From: Pseudomonadota bacterium | GTDB taxonomy: Bacteria; Pseudomonadota; Gammaproteobacteria; Burkholderiales; Burkholderiaceae_C | Reading direction: 5' to 3' | DNA length: 64,000 nucleotides | Assembly: GCA_021783695.1 (NCBI GenBank) | Contig: JAJXTO010000007.1 | Coordinates: 11,630 to 75,629 of the forward strand | In this document: positions 29,867-37,967 of the stretch, in pieces | Numbering within the stretch: position 1 is the stretch's first letter | Layout of the letters: each line of letters starts with the position of its first letter | The notes under the pieces: generated by a model | What the model saw: only the letters and a program-made list of their open reading frames with translations | Told to the model about the DNA's origin: nothing | Databases searched by the model: none | Translations under genes and position numbers: made by a program

Positions 29867-30346
29867 ATGAAAATGCCCATCCGACGTGCGCTTGTCGGCG
29901 CAGCACTCATCACCGTCGCACTGTCGTCGTCCGGCATGGCGCGCGCCGAGGCCACGGCACCGGCCATCGCCACCCAGTCGCACTATGGCGCGATCTTCCA
30001 GATCGACTCAGGAAGTCCGGGCGCAATCAAAAAAACCATCAACAACATCGAAAACCTGCTCCATGATCCCAGGCTCAAAGGCAAGGTCCAGGTCGAGTTG
30101 ATCGCCAACGCCCAAGGATTCGCCGCCTACGTCAAAAACAATGGCTTTGAGCAGAAATTGCAGACGCTGCGGCAGCAGGGCGTGCTGCTTGCGCAATGCG
30201 CCAATACCTTGCGCGAGTTGCATGTGGATCGCAAGGACCTGTATCCGTTCATCACCGTGGTGCCATCGGGCATGGGAGAAATCACCATTCGGGAAGCGCA
30301 GGGGTGGGCGTACATCCACCCCTCGGCGCCGAACCCGGGTCTGTGA
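29867..30346 (+). CDS. Periplasmic DsrE/F-like protein
   Basis: 159 residues with a signal peptide (MKMPIRRALVGAALITVALSSSGMARA). The mature part, with AIFQIDSGSPGAIKKTINNIENLL, VQVELIANAQGFAAYVK and LAQCANTLRELHVDRKDLYPF, fits the DsrE/DsrF-like fold (YchN type), including one conserved-position cysteine. DsrE-like proteins can carry sulfur on that cysteine, but many exported relatives are uncharacterised, so no reaction is assigned. It starts 41 bases after the porin with CAGGAG before the ATG, so they are probably cotranscribed, and a terminator follows. Confidence 0.75.
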   Translation: MKMPIRRALVGAALITVALSSSGMARAEATAPAIATQSHYGAIFQIDSGSPGAIKKTINNIENLLHDPRLKGKVQVELIANAQGFAAYVKNNGFEQKLQTLRQQGVLLAQCANTLRELHVDRKDLYPFITVVPSGMGEITIREAQGWAYIHPSAPNPGL

Positions 30347-30360
30347 CCAAAGTGCATCAA

Positions 30361-30391
30361 AAAGGCCGGGATGAACCGCGTCCCGGCCTTT
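30361..30391 (+). terminator. Intrinsic terminator after the porin/DsrE-like pair
   Basis: AAAGGCCGGGA and TCCCGGCCTTT form a perfect 11-bp stem with a 9-base loop, ending in a short T stretch, 14 bases after the DsrE-like stop codon. With an A-run at its left side it could also work for the opposite strand gene that ends at 30422. Confidence 0.8.
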
Positions 30392-30421
30392 GTAAATCGG
30401 GCGCGAAGCCTCGTCCCTTCC

Positions 30422-30964
30422 TTATTTCGGGCAGGTTGCCGTAGAGCTCGGCACTTTACCCACAAGTAGCAGGAAGGCGCTAAACGGGTCCATGGCACGC
30501 ATGGCCACCATCTTCGGGCCTTGGAATTCGAGACGGCCGAACATCATGGCTTTCATCGGGCCGTATTCACCCTTGCCCATTTCTTCCCACTGCTTGGTGT
30601 TGGCATGCATGAGGAAATCGACATCGAAATTGGGTTTGAGTGTGGGCAGGCCGCCGGATACGCACATCGCTTTGTCATTTTGCAGTTGCAGCTTGAGTTC
30701 AACAGCAGTGTCCTTGCCGCAGTCGGTCCGGTACATCTCCACCAGCTTGTAGCCACGCCCTTTGTCATCATGCATGAACTCCCCCTTGAGACCGTTGGTC
30801 AGTTCGGGGGTGTTGTTCCAGGCGGTGCAGGCTTCACTGGCCCATTGGGGCGACATCAGCACGGGGGCATCCGCCCAGGCGGAAACCGCCACGCAGGACA
30901 GCGCCAAGCCAGCGGCCAGGCCCAGGGCTTGCAAGGAACGACGGGGGTTGAACAATGGTTTCAT
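30422..30964 (-). CDS. Secreted SCP2 (sterol-carrier)-like protein
   Basis: 180 residues with a signal peptide (ALGLAAGLALSCVAVSAWA). The mature part has YRTDCGKDTAVELKLQLQNDKAMCV, FLMHANTKQWEEMGKGEYGPMKAMMFGRLEFQGPKMVAM and FLLLVGKVP, the arrangement of SCP2-like lipid-binding domains (a D-x-x-x-x-T-x-x-x-W-x-x-[LM] core followed by a Gly-rich helix). Three cysteines remain in the mature form, of which a pair may be linked. A hydrophobic ligand-binding role in the periplasm is likely from the fold but no substrate is known. Confidence 0.7.
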   Translation of the reverse strand: MKPLFNPRRSLQALGLAAGLALSCVAVSAWADAPVLMSPQWASEACTAWNNTPELTNGLKGEFMHDDKGRGYKLVEMYRTDCGKDTAVELKLQLQNDKAMCVSGGLPTLKPNFDVDFLMHANTKQWEEMGKGEYGPMKAMMFGRLEFQGPKMVAMRAMDPFSAFLLLVGKVPSSTATCPK

Positions 30965-31069
30965 GTGGTGTTGTCTCCAAGAGGGTGTTGAAACACTCGC
31001 GCAGGCTGTGATGAAGCGGCCCTGCCATGGCGCGACGACACGGCAGCAGGCTGACCAAAAAAGGTGGGA

Positions 31070-31567
31070 CTACTGCTGCAGCATCTCCTGCGCGCGCTGG
31101 GAGAAGACCGCCGCCTGCTTTTCGTCGATGAACAAGCGAATGAACTTGACGCAGGCCTGCACGGCTGCGGCCCGGCCTTCGGGAGTATCGGGAAATTGTT
31201 CGATTTTCTGTACCAGGCGGGGGGCCTGGACGCCGAACTGCTCTTCGACCAGGGCGATGAGCAAGGCGAGGGAAGACTGCTGCGTCTTGCCGCCTGCAGG
31301 CGCTGCGAATGGCGCATCGGCCGCTTCAGGCGCAGACGCGGCTGCGTTGCGCGCCAGATAACCGTCCTCGAACAAGCCGCGCAACACCTGCAAGCAACGC
31401 TCGGGATCGGGGCCCGCCTTGAGCAGCTCGTCCACGCGTCTGTGACCGTCAGCCAGGATGAGCAGATTACGCTGTCCGGGCATGAGGTGGTGCGCGCGGG
31501 TCGCGAGTTCCTCCCTGCCTTTCGGGGTTTTTTCGAGTATCCAGTCGAGAGTCAATTCTGCTGACAT
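31070..31567 (-). CDS. Conserved-looking protein of unknown function
   Basis: 165 residues from MSAELTLDWILEKTPKGREEL. The N-terminal 75 residues (TRAHHLMPGQRNLLILADGHRRVDELL, then a CLQVLRGLFEDGYL helix) look like a small winged-helix-type or domain-of-unknown-function module seen in other betaproteobacterial proteins. An Ala/Pro linker follows, and a helical C-terminal part (RLVQKIEQFPDTPEGRAAAVQACVKFIRLFIDEKQAAVFSQRA in part). No catalytic motif, signal peptide or membrane segment. It is cytoplasmic and lies 105 bases upstream of the SCP2-like gene. I took the internal ATG because upstream codons look like non-coding sequence. I do not recognise its function. Confidence 0.6.
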   Translation of the reverse strand: MSAELTLDWILEKTPKGREELATRAHHLMPGQRNLLILADGHRRVDELLKAGPDPERCLQVLRGLFEDGYLARNAAASAPEAADAPFAAPAGGKTQQSSLALLIALVEEQFGVQAPRLVQKIEQFPDTPEGRAAAVQACVKFIRLFIDEKQAAVFSQRAQEMLQQ

Positions 31568-31683
31568 CCACGTCGGGTGCGGAATACCGCACCTGCCTCC
31601 AATAGTTTTTTGCGCTTGAGATATCGCGGTAGTGGCGGGAGTATGCCGCTTTGACGTCCGCTTGACACCGGGATCAACCCGCA

Positions 31684-31710
31684 GAAAAAAGGCCCGCACG
31701 CGGCGGGCCT
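31684..31710 (-). terminator. Intrinsic terminator of phoX
   Basis: On the minus strand AGGCCCGC and GCGGGCCT pair as an 8-bp stem with a 5-base loop, followed by TTTTTT. It begins 21 bases after the phoX stop codon. Confidence 0.85.
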
Positions 31711-31731
31711 GGTTCAACATGCAGGCAAAAT

Positions 31732-33711
31732 TTAGACTTTGGCGGTTTGCGGCAAGCCAGTGAGGTAGCCCACCGAAGCACCGAAGCGGTCTTTGTAATT
31801 GGCCTTGATCAGAGGATCGAGCGTGGCCTTGACCTTGTCGTGCAGCGGGGTTTCCCAGTCGGCGGGATGCTGGAAGTTGCTCAGCACATAGGTCCAGCCG
31901 TTCACGTCATCCACGCCTTGCAGCCCTGTGGACTCGGCCCCCGCAGGGGTGCTGAGGATGCGGGCGAGCTGTTTGGTGTCGACGTTGTAAGCCCACAGGA
32001 AGTTGTTGACGTGCATGCCGCTGTCTTCGCCGATGAACAAGGTGCGCAGTTTTTCCGAGAACTTGAGGTTGTCGGGGTTGGCGATCTTGTCCGCATTGGC
32101 GAGGTTGCCCAAGGCATCGGGGGTGGCGAGGTCTTCGCCGATCAGTGCTGCAGGCGCAGCCATGTCGACGGGCACCCAATCGCTGTTGATTGCGGCGCCC
32201 GAAGTATCGGTCTGTCCACCCTTGAGATTGAGCGCATAGGTGGCACCGGCCTTGGGGCCTTGCACCTTGAAGCCCGGCACGCTGCCGTCCACCATGGTGG
32301 ACTGGATATAGCTCATGGCGATGTATGCCACTTTGTTTTTCGCATCGACCGTGGTGCCTTCCCACTTGGTAAACGCCAGCGTGCCGCCCTTGAGCGCAGC
32401 GTAACGGTGCGTTTCGAGAAAAGCCGCCGCCTTGTCCATGCCTGGCTTGAGGCGCACCCAGTTGGCCTTGCCCGAGTAACCAATCTTGGTGTATGTCACA
32501 TCTTGCGGATCGGTGGTCGCCAGGTCCAGGATGTCGGTTGGCTTGGTGGCTTGGGCCAACTGCTCGATCTCGGCGCTGGTCGCCTGACCAAGCTTGATCC
32601 ATTTCAGGGTGAAAGCGCCGGGTCCAGTGGCCGAGGTTTGCGTGGCCTGGCCGACATACAGCGTGCCCGAGGATAGATCGGCCGCCTTGTCAGCAATGAA
32701 CATGAAGGCCCCGCCGTTGGTCGCGTCATCGCCCATGAGCACGGTGCGTTGGTCAGGGCAGACCTGGACCAGTTCATGCGAAATTCGACCCAGGCAGAAA
32801 TGCTTGACCACAGCACCTGTGCCGTCGGCGTTGACCTTGACCTCCGGCAGGTGTCCGTACAGATAGGGATTGGCCTTTACCGGATCACTCGCCGCATTGG
32901 CATCGCCATACAGATTGTTGATGAAGGCCGTGAAACGGACATCTTTGCCTGCGGCAGCAACGAAAGCGTCTGGCTCATATTCCTCGCTGCTCAGATGGGT
33001 GTTCCAGGGCGACAGGCTGGCGCCGCAGGTGATCCACAAGCCATATGCTGGTTTGGTCGGTACGTTGTAATACTTTGCCAGGCTGAGCTTGCCAGTGGCC
33101 GGGTCTTGGTCGAGCGTGAGCACGGCAATGGGTGATGGCAAGCGGCCATATTGGCTGACCTGAGACTGGTCACGCGTGGCGTACTCGAACTGCGCCACGG
33201 CAAACACTGGATTGCCCTTGACGGCAAGCTTGGCTTTGTCCGCACCGGCGATAGGCTGCAACAGGCTCGTGCCGTCGGGACAGTCGGAGAAAAACTGGCG
33301 CTCGGAACCCGCAACCGATTGATCGACGATGGGCTTGCCGTTGATATCGAAGTAGCCGCCGGCGACGATGGTGCCGCCCTGCAGATTGGGCACCAGGTCG
33401 CCGGTCATGAACAGTTGCTGGTAGCCGAGCTTGTAGGCCTGCTTGCTGCCGTCGCTGTAGCTGACCTGCAGGCTGGAGTCGACCGAAGTGGTGGCCATCG
33501 CGCCCGGGCTGCTCAGCGAGGGCGCGGCCATGCCAGTGAACGTAGCCGCGGTCGGCGTGGCCGTGGTGGCTGCCGTGGCCGATGTGCCGCTCCCGCCGCA
33601 GGCGGTGAGCAGGGCCGAGGCACTGATGCCGGTGCCAAGCGGCAGTAGCGGCGCACCACCAAAGAGTTTCAAGGCCTGGCGACGCGAGGGATTGGCTGGG
33701 GATTGAGACAT
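31732..33711 (-). CDS. PhoX-family alkaline phosphatase, Tat-exported
   Basis: 659 residues. The N-terminus SRRQALKLFGGAPLLPLGTG carries the twin-arginine motif; the h-region ends in ALLTACGGSG, which also fits a lipobox, and is followed by a Ser/Thr/Ala linker. The rest matches the PhoX (DUF839) family of calcium/iron-dependent phosphatases: GLWITCGASLSPWNTHLSSEEYEPD, MGDDATNGGAFMFIADK and FIGEDSGMHVNNFLWAYN are typical segments. It would release phosphate from organic esters outside the cytoplasm. The start codon used has GGAG in front; an ATG four codons upstream is also possible. It has its own terminator and a divergent neighbour, mltB. Confidence 0.88.
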   Translation of the reverse strand: MSQSPANPSRRQALKLFGGAPLLPLGTGISASALLTACGGSGTSATAATTATPTAATFTGMAAPSLSSPGAMATTSVDSSLQVSYSDGSKQAYKLGYQQLFMTGDLVPNLQGGTIVAGGYFDINGKPIVDQSVAGSERQFFSDCPDGTSLLQPIAGADKAKLAVKGNPVFAVAQFEYATRDQSQVSQYGRLPSPIAVLTLDQDPATGKLSLAKYYNVPTKPAYGLWITCGASLSPWNTHLSSEEYEPDAFVAAAGKDVRFTAFINNLYGDANAASDPVKANPYLYGHLPEVKVNADGTGAVVKHFCLGRISHELVQVCPDQRTVLMGDDATNGGAFMFIADKAADLSSGTLYVGQATQTSATGPGAFTLKWIKLGQATSAEIEQLAQATKPTDILDLATTDPQDVTYTKIGYSGKANWVRLKPGMDKAAAFLETHRYAALKGGTLAFTKWEGTTVDAKNKVAYIAMSYIQSTMVDGSVPGFKVQGPKAGATYALNLKGGQTDTSGAAINSDWVPVDMAAPAALIGEDLATPDALGNLANADKIANPDNLKFSEKLRTLFIGEDSGMHVNNFLWAYNVDTKQLARILSTPAGAESTGLQGVDDVNGWTYVLSNFQHPADWETPLHDKVKATLDPLIKANYKDRFGASVGYLTGLPQTAKV

Positions 33712-33761
33712 GTCGAACTCCATCAGGGGAAGATGCGCAGAGGCGCCGTTACGAAAGACAC

Positions 33762-33785
33762 GTCACGTTACATTCGCAGTGTGAC
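33762..33785. promoter_or_regulatory. Inverted repeat in the phoX-mltB divergent region
   Basis: GTCAC-N14-GTGAC lies about 51 bases upstream of the phoX start, in the 171-base divergent region. The minus-strand reading includes TTGTCAC, similar to one half of a Pho box, but the second half does not match well. A regulator site is plausible; PhoB binding is only a guess. Confidence 0.25.
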
Positions 33786-33882
33786 AACTTGTTGAACCTG
33801 TGGCTTGCTTTTCATCCTCAGCCTGTGCGCGACATGCGAACATGTCAACCTGACCGCACCATGCCATCCATCCGCCTCGACG

Positions 33883-35043
33883 ATGCCACACGATCGCCCC
33901 GCTGATTTCACGCTGCCCTCTATCAGCCGACGCCTCTGTCTGCGCGCCTTCGCGGCCATGACACTGGGCACCGTTTTGTCCCACAGCGCACGGGCGCAGA
34001 CGACTCCAGACGCGTCCTCCATCAGCCCATTGCCCGACGCCACGCCGTCAGCCCGCCCGATGCTCGGCGACTGGCCCGCGCAGCAGGCGCAGGCGCTGAC
34101 AGCGCGCATCGTGCAACGCAACGGCTTGCCGCAAGCCCTGGTGGAGCGTCTCATCGGCAAAGCGCAGTATGTGCCGACTGTCGCCCGTCTCATCCTGCCC
34201 GGCCCGCCCGCGATAAAGAACTGGAAGGTGTACCGCAGCCGCTTTCTGGACAGTCTGCGCATTGATGCCGGCAGCGACTTCATGCAGGAGTTCGGTGTGT
34301 GGTTTGCCCGTGCGCAGGAACGCTATGGGGTGCCGCCGCATATCGTCGCGGGCATCCTCGGAGTGGAGACGATTTACGGGCGCAACATGGGTCATTTCCG
34401 CGTGGTGGACGCGCTCTCCACCCTGGCGCTGCGCTACCCGGCGCAGGCGCCGCGTGACCGCAGCGCCTATTTCGGCGTTCAGCTCGGCGACTTTTTTCAG
34501 TGGTGCGCACAGGACGGGCGCGACCCGCTGCAGGTGCGCGGGTCTTACGCCGGAGCCATCGGCATGCCGCAGTTCATGCCCGAGAGCATCCTGAACTACG
34601 CGGTGGATTTCGACGATGGCGGCGGCATCGACCTGATCAACGACCCAGCGGATGCCATCGGCTCGGTGGCCAGCTACCTGTCGGCCAAGGGCTGGGTGCG
34701 TGGTCAGCCGACGCACTTTCCGCTGCAGTTGCCGCCTGATCTGCCGCAGGCCAGCCTGGACACCCTGCTCGGCCCCGACATCACTCCGACTTTCACCCCC
34801 GATCAACTGGCGGCGATGGGCCTGCCGCTGCTGCCCCAGGCCCGCGCCTACGCAGGCAAGCTGGCCGTGGTGCAACTGCCCAATGCCGGCGCGGCGCCGG
34901 ACTATGTGCTGGGCACGGACAACTTTTATGTCATCACTCGCTACAACCAGTCGGCGTTCTACGCACTGGCGGTGATCGAGCTGGGCGAGGTGGTCGCTGC
35001 GGCAGCGGCTGCCGCGACAGCAGGCGCCAGGACTCAATCCTGA
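33883..35043 (+). CDS. Lytic murein transglycosylase B-like protein
   Basis: About 386 residues from the ATG of MPHDRPADF; the true start is uncertain as no good ribosome site is visible. N-terminal export signal with SRRLCLRAFAAMTLGTVLSHSARA, which could be a Tat signal. The MltB/SLT domain follows: catalytic glutamate in GILGVETIYGRNMG, then GSYAGAIGMPQFMPESILNYAVDFDDGGGIDL and ITRYNQSAFYALAVIELGEVV near the end. It cleaves glycan strands to anhydro-muropeptides in the periplasm. Its 3' end overlaps the convergent GGDEF-EAL gene by 10 bases. Confidence 0.9.
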   Translation: MPHDRPADFTLPSISRRLCLRAFAAMTLGTVLSHSARAQTTPDASSISPLPDATPSARPMLGDWPAQQAQALTARIVQRNGLPQALVERLIGKAQYVPTVARLILPGPPAIKNWKVYRSRFLDSLRIDAGSDFMQEFGVWFARAQERYGVPPHIVAGILGVETIYGRNMGHFRVVDALSTLALRYPAQAPRDRSAYFGVQLGDFFQWCAQDGRDPLQVRGSYAGAIGMPQFMPESILNYAVDFDDGGGIDLINDPADAIGSVASYLSAKGWVRGQPTHFPLQLPPDLPQASLDTLLGPDITPTFTPDQLAAMGLPLLPQARAYAGKLAVVQLPNAGAAPDYVLGTDNFYVITRYNQSAFYALAVIELGEVVAAAAAAATAGARTQS

Positions 35044-37814
35044 GGCGTGACGCCGAGCTGGCGGATGCCCGCGAGCACGATGGCGCTGAGTTCGGCCACA
35101 TCCTGCCCCAGACGACGCGCCGCGCCCAGATCGCCCACATCCAGTGCCGACTTGGCCTGCCGCGCGAGTTCGTGAATCTCGGCGTGCTGTTCGAGCAGCA
35201 GCGCGTAGCGCGGGTCGCGGCCGTAATACAGCCGCCCCTGCCCGTTGAGCCACAGACCGAGGTGGCACTGGTTTTCCGCCGCGATGTCGAGCACATGGTC
35301 GGGAAACGGCACCTCACCGCGCACCGCCTGCTGAAGCCGCTCCACGCGACGTAACTGCGCAACCTCCACCTCACGCGGAAATTCAACGGCGCGCAGGTTG
35401 GCCGCTGGCCGCACCCAGGTCTGCACCCAGGTGGACACTGCGTCGGCCGGTAGCGGGCGGGCAATGGCGTAACCCTGCGCCAGCGTGCAGTTCATCGCCG
35501 AGAGCACCGACAGATGCTCCAGCGTTTCTGCCCCCTCGCCGATGACTTCCAGCCCCAGCAGATTGGCTGCCGTGACCACGGCGGAGACGATGGCAAAGTC
35601 CTTGGGATCGTTGACCATGTCGCGCACGAAGGACTGGTCGATCTTGATCGACTGCGCCGGAAGCTGCTGCAGATAAGTGAGCGATGCCGCGCCGGTGCCG
35701 AAGTCGTCGAGCGCCACGCTCGCGCCCAAGTCCTGGCAGGCTTGCAGCACGTGCCGCGCCTGCTCCAGATTGCGCAAAGGCGCGGATTCGGTGACCTCCA
35801 GCATCAGCCCGCTGGCGGGATAGCCCGGATGGTTGCGCAGCGCCTGGCGCAGGTCGTCCAGAAACTCCGGCGCCAGCAGATGCTCGGCGCTGATGTTGAC
35901 CGCGATATGCAGTTCCAGCCCCTCGGCCCGCCACTGCGCGCCCTGGGTCAGCGCCTGATCGAGCACGAAGCGGCCAATGGCGCGTGCCAGGCGTCCGTGA
36001 TCGAGCGCGCCGGAAAACTCGGCCGCTTCCATCTGTCCGCCGCGCTCGGTGCGCAGGCGCAGCAGCGCCTCGACACCCACCACCGCCGGGCGTGCCGGAT
36101 CGCCGCCGATGGAGACAATGGGCTGATACCACAGTGACAAGCGCCCCTGCTGCAAGGCCGCCTCCACGCTTTCGAGCAGGCTTTTCTGCTTGTGCGCGGC
36201 CATCTCGAAATCGGTCTTGAAGCGCAGGTAGCGGTCACGCCCGGCGGACTTTGCAGCGTAAAGCGCCAGATCGGCGCGACGCAGCAGGGTTTCGGCGTCG
36301 CTGCCATCGTCTGGATAGAGAGCGCAACCCAGGCTGACGGAAATCGACGCCTGCCGCCCCACGCCCAGATCGAAGGGCTGGCGCAGCGCCGAGAGAATGC
36401 GCTGCGCCGCGGCCTCTGCCGCGGTCTCGCCGCCGAAGGCGTTGGTCAGCAGCACGGCAAATTCGTCTCCACCCATGCGCGCCATGATCTCGCCTTCGCG
36501 CAGGATGGACTGCAAGCGCTGCGCGGTCTCGCGCAGCAGGCCATCGCCGGCCGAATGCCCGTAGGCATCGTTGACCTGCTTGAAACCATCGAGATCGAGC
36601 AGCAGCAAGGCGAATTCGCTCTGCCGCGCCCAGGCGGTCTCCAGCGCCAGTTGCAGGCGTTCGCGCAACAGCGCGCGGTTGCCCACCGCGGTCAGCGGAT
36701 CGGTGATGGCCAGGGTGCGCAGCCGCTGCTGCTGCACCTGCGTGAGCATCAATTCACGACCGATCTGCCCCCTGGCATAGCGATACAGCACGGTCAGCAG
36801 CAGCAGAAAGAACACCAGCCCCAGCAGCGGCGGCCAGACGGTGCGCCAATACTGCGTCCAAAGCACACCGCTGGGAACCGAAACCGCCACGGCCAGATCG
36901 GGATGGGTTTGCAGCCGCTGCCAGCTGCCCATGCGCGTCACCCCATCCGCCACGACCAGACCGGCGTAGTGACCATGCGGCATGGAGGGATCCGTCAAAA
37001 GGGAACGGGTGAAGGCACCCGCCTGCGGTGCGGAGAAAAAGTTCTTTTCCGTCGGCGATGGCCAGCGCGCCAGCACATAGCCGTCATTGCGCGCCAGGAT
37101 GGCCGCCATGCCGCTGTAGGGCAACGCGGTATTGGCCAGGGTCTGCCGCAGAAAGGTCTCGGTGCTGACTGCGGCCACGATATAGAACGCCGGATGCTTC
37201 TCGCTGGCCGCCACTTCGCGCACCAGCGGAATCACCCACACGCCCAGCAGCGGGCCGATGAACGGGCGGCCGATGATCAAGCCTTTTTGTTGCGGCAATG
37301 CGCGCAGCCGGGCGAACGCCTGCACCAGATCGGGATAGTGCTGCAGATCGGGGAGTTTGTCGGAGCGCAGCGAACTTCCCAGCAACTGGCCGCCCGCCGA
37401 GACGACGCTGATGGACAGCGCGCCGGGCAACAAGGCCTGTCGGCGTTCCAGCAGGATCTGCAACACCTCCGGGCGCTGCAGCAAATCGGACTTCTCGCCC
37501 AGATCGGAGCCCGTGGCGTCGAGCACCGAGGAGAAACTCTGGAAATACGACTGGGTGGCGCTCACCAGAAAGCTGGAACTGGTGTCGAGCGAACCATACA
37601 GAATCTGCCGCTGCGCGCGCCAGGTGGTGAAGGCGTACAGCAGCGCCAGGGCGACGAAGACGACAAACAAGGTCCAGTAGATCCGCCGGATCCAGCGTTG
37701 CGCCAGGGGCGTATCCGCGCCCCGCTCCGTTGGCTCAAAAAGCGGCAGCGCGGTTTGTTCCTCCATGCCGGAAGTCAGGGTATCGGGTTCGGAGACGATC
37801 CGCGCGGAGGCCAT
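35034..37814 (-). CDS. Membrane GGDEF-EAL protein with C-terminal CZB-like zinc domain
   Basis: About 926 residues from MASARIVSEP (an ATG at MEEQTALP is the alternative). Transmembrane helix at about 45-65, a periplasmic sensor of about 260 residues, a second helix at about 325-345, GGDEF domain with intact ARMGGDEFAVLL near 448, EAL domain with VGVEALLRL near 578, LMLEVTES, ALDDFGTGAASL and KIDQSFVRDM. The usual EGVET motif reads EGAET. The last ~110 residues end in NQCHLGLWLNGQGRLYYGRD and QHAEIHELARQA, the cysteine/histidine pattern of chemoreceptor zinc-binding (CZB) domains. It should make or break cyclic di-GMP under control of a periplasmic signal and possibly zinc or redox state. Confidence 0.9.
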   Translation of the reverse strand: MASARIVSEPDTLTSGMEEQTALPLFEPTERGADTPLAQRWIRRIYWTLFVVFVALALLYAFTTWRAQRQILYGSLDTSSSFLVSATQSYFQSFSSVLDATGSDLGEKSDLLQRPEVLQILLERRQALLPGALSISVVSAGGQLLGSSLRSDKLPDLQHYPDLVQAFARLRALPQQKGLIIGRPFIGPLLGVWVIPLVREVAASEKHPAFYIVAAVSTETFLRQTLANTALPYSGMAAILARNDGYVLARWPSPTEKNFFSAPQAGAFTRSLLTDPSMPHGHYAGLVVADGVTRMGSWQRLQTHPDLAVAVSVPSGVLWTQYWRTVWPPLLGLVFFLLLLTVLYRYARGQIGRELMLTQVQQQRLRTLAITDPLTAVGNRALLRERLQLALETAWARQSEFALLLLDLDGFKQVNDAYGHSAGDGLLRETAQRLQSILREGEIMARMGGDEFAVLLTNAFGGETAAEAAAQRILSALRQPFDLGVGRQASISVSLGCALYPDDGSDAETLLRRADLALYAAKSAGRDRYLRFKTDFEMAAHKQKSLLESVEAALQQGRLSLWYQPIVSIGGDPARPAVVGVEALLRLRTERGGQMEAAEFSGALDHGRLARAIGRFVLDQALTQGAQWRAEGLELHIAVNISAEHLLAPEFLDDLRQALRNHPGYPASGLMLEVTESAPLRNLEQARHVLQACQDLGASVALDDFGTGAASLTYLQQLPAQSIKIDQSFVRDMVNDPKDFAIVSAVVTAANLLGLEVIGEGAETLEHLSVLSAMNCTLAQGYAIARPLPADAVSTWVQTWVRPAANLRAVEFPREVEVAQLRRVERLQQAVRGEVPFPDHVLDIAAENQCHLGLWLNGQGRLYYGRDPRYALLLEQHAEIHELARQAKSALDVGDLGAARRLGQDVAELSAIVLAGIRQLGVTPQD

Positions 37815-37967
37815 GCAATGCGGTGGATGGGAAGGGCTGACTTGATCGGGACGGGAATGCTGCGCAGTAAAGACCTGCAGGCCGTGGCACTTTACCGCGC
37901 CCTTTCCACGGATCACAACGCCCTATTCCCGGAGGCGCGCATCAATCTGCTGATTGTGTGGAGAACT

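Noticed and set aside
31732-33711. Start of phoX at the upstream ATG (33723)
   Set aside because: The downstream ATG has a GGAG ribosome site at proper distance; the upstream one has none.
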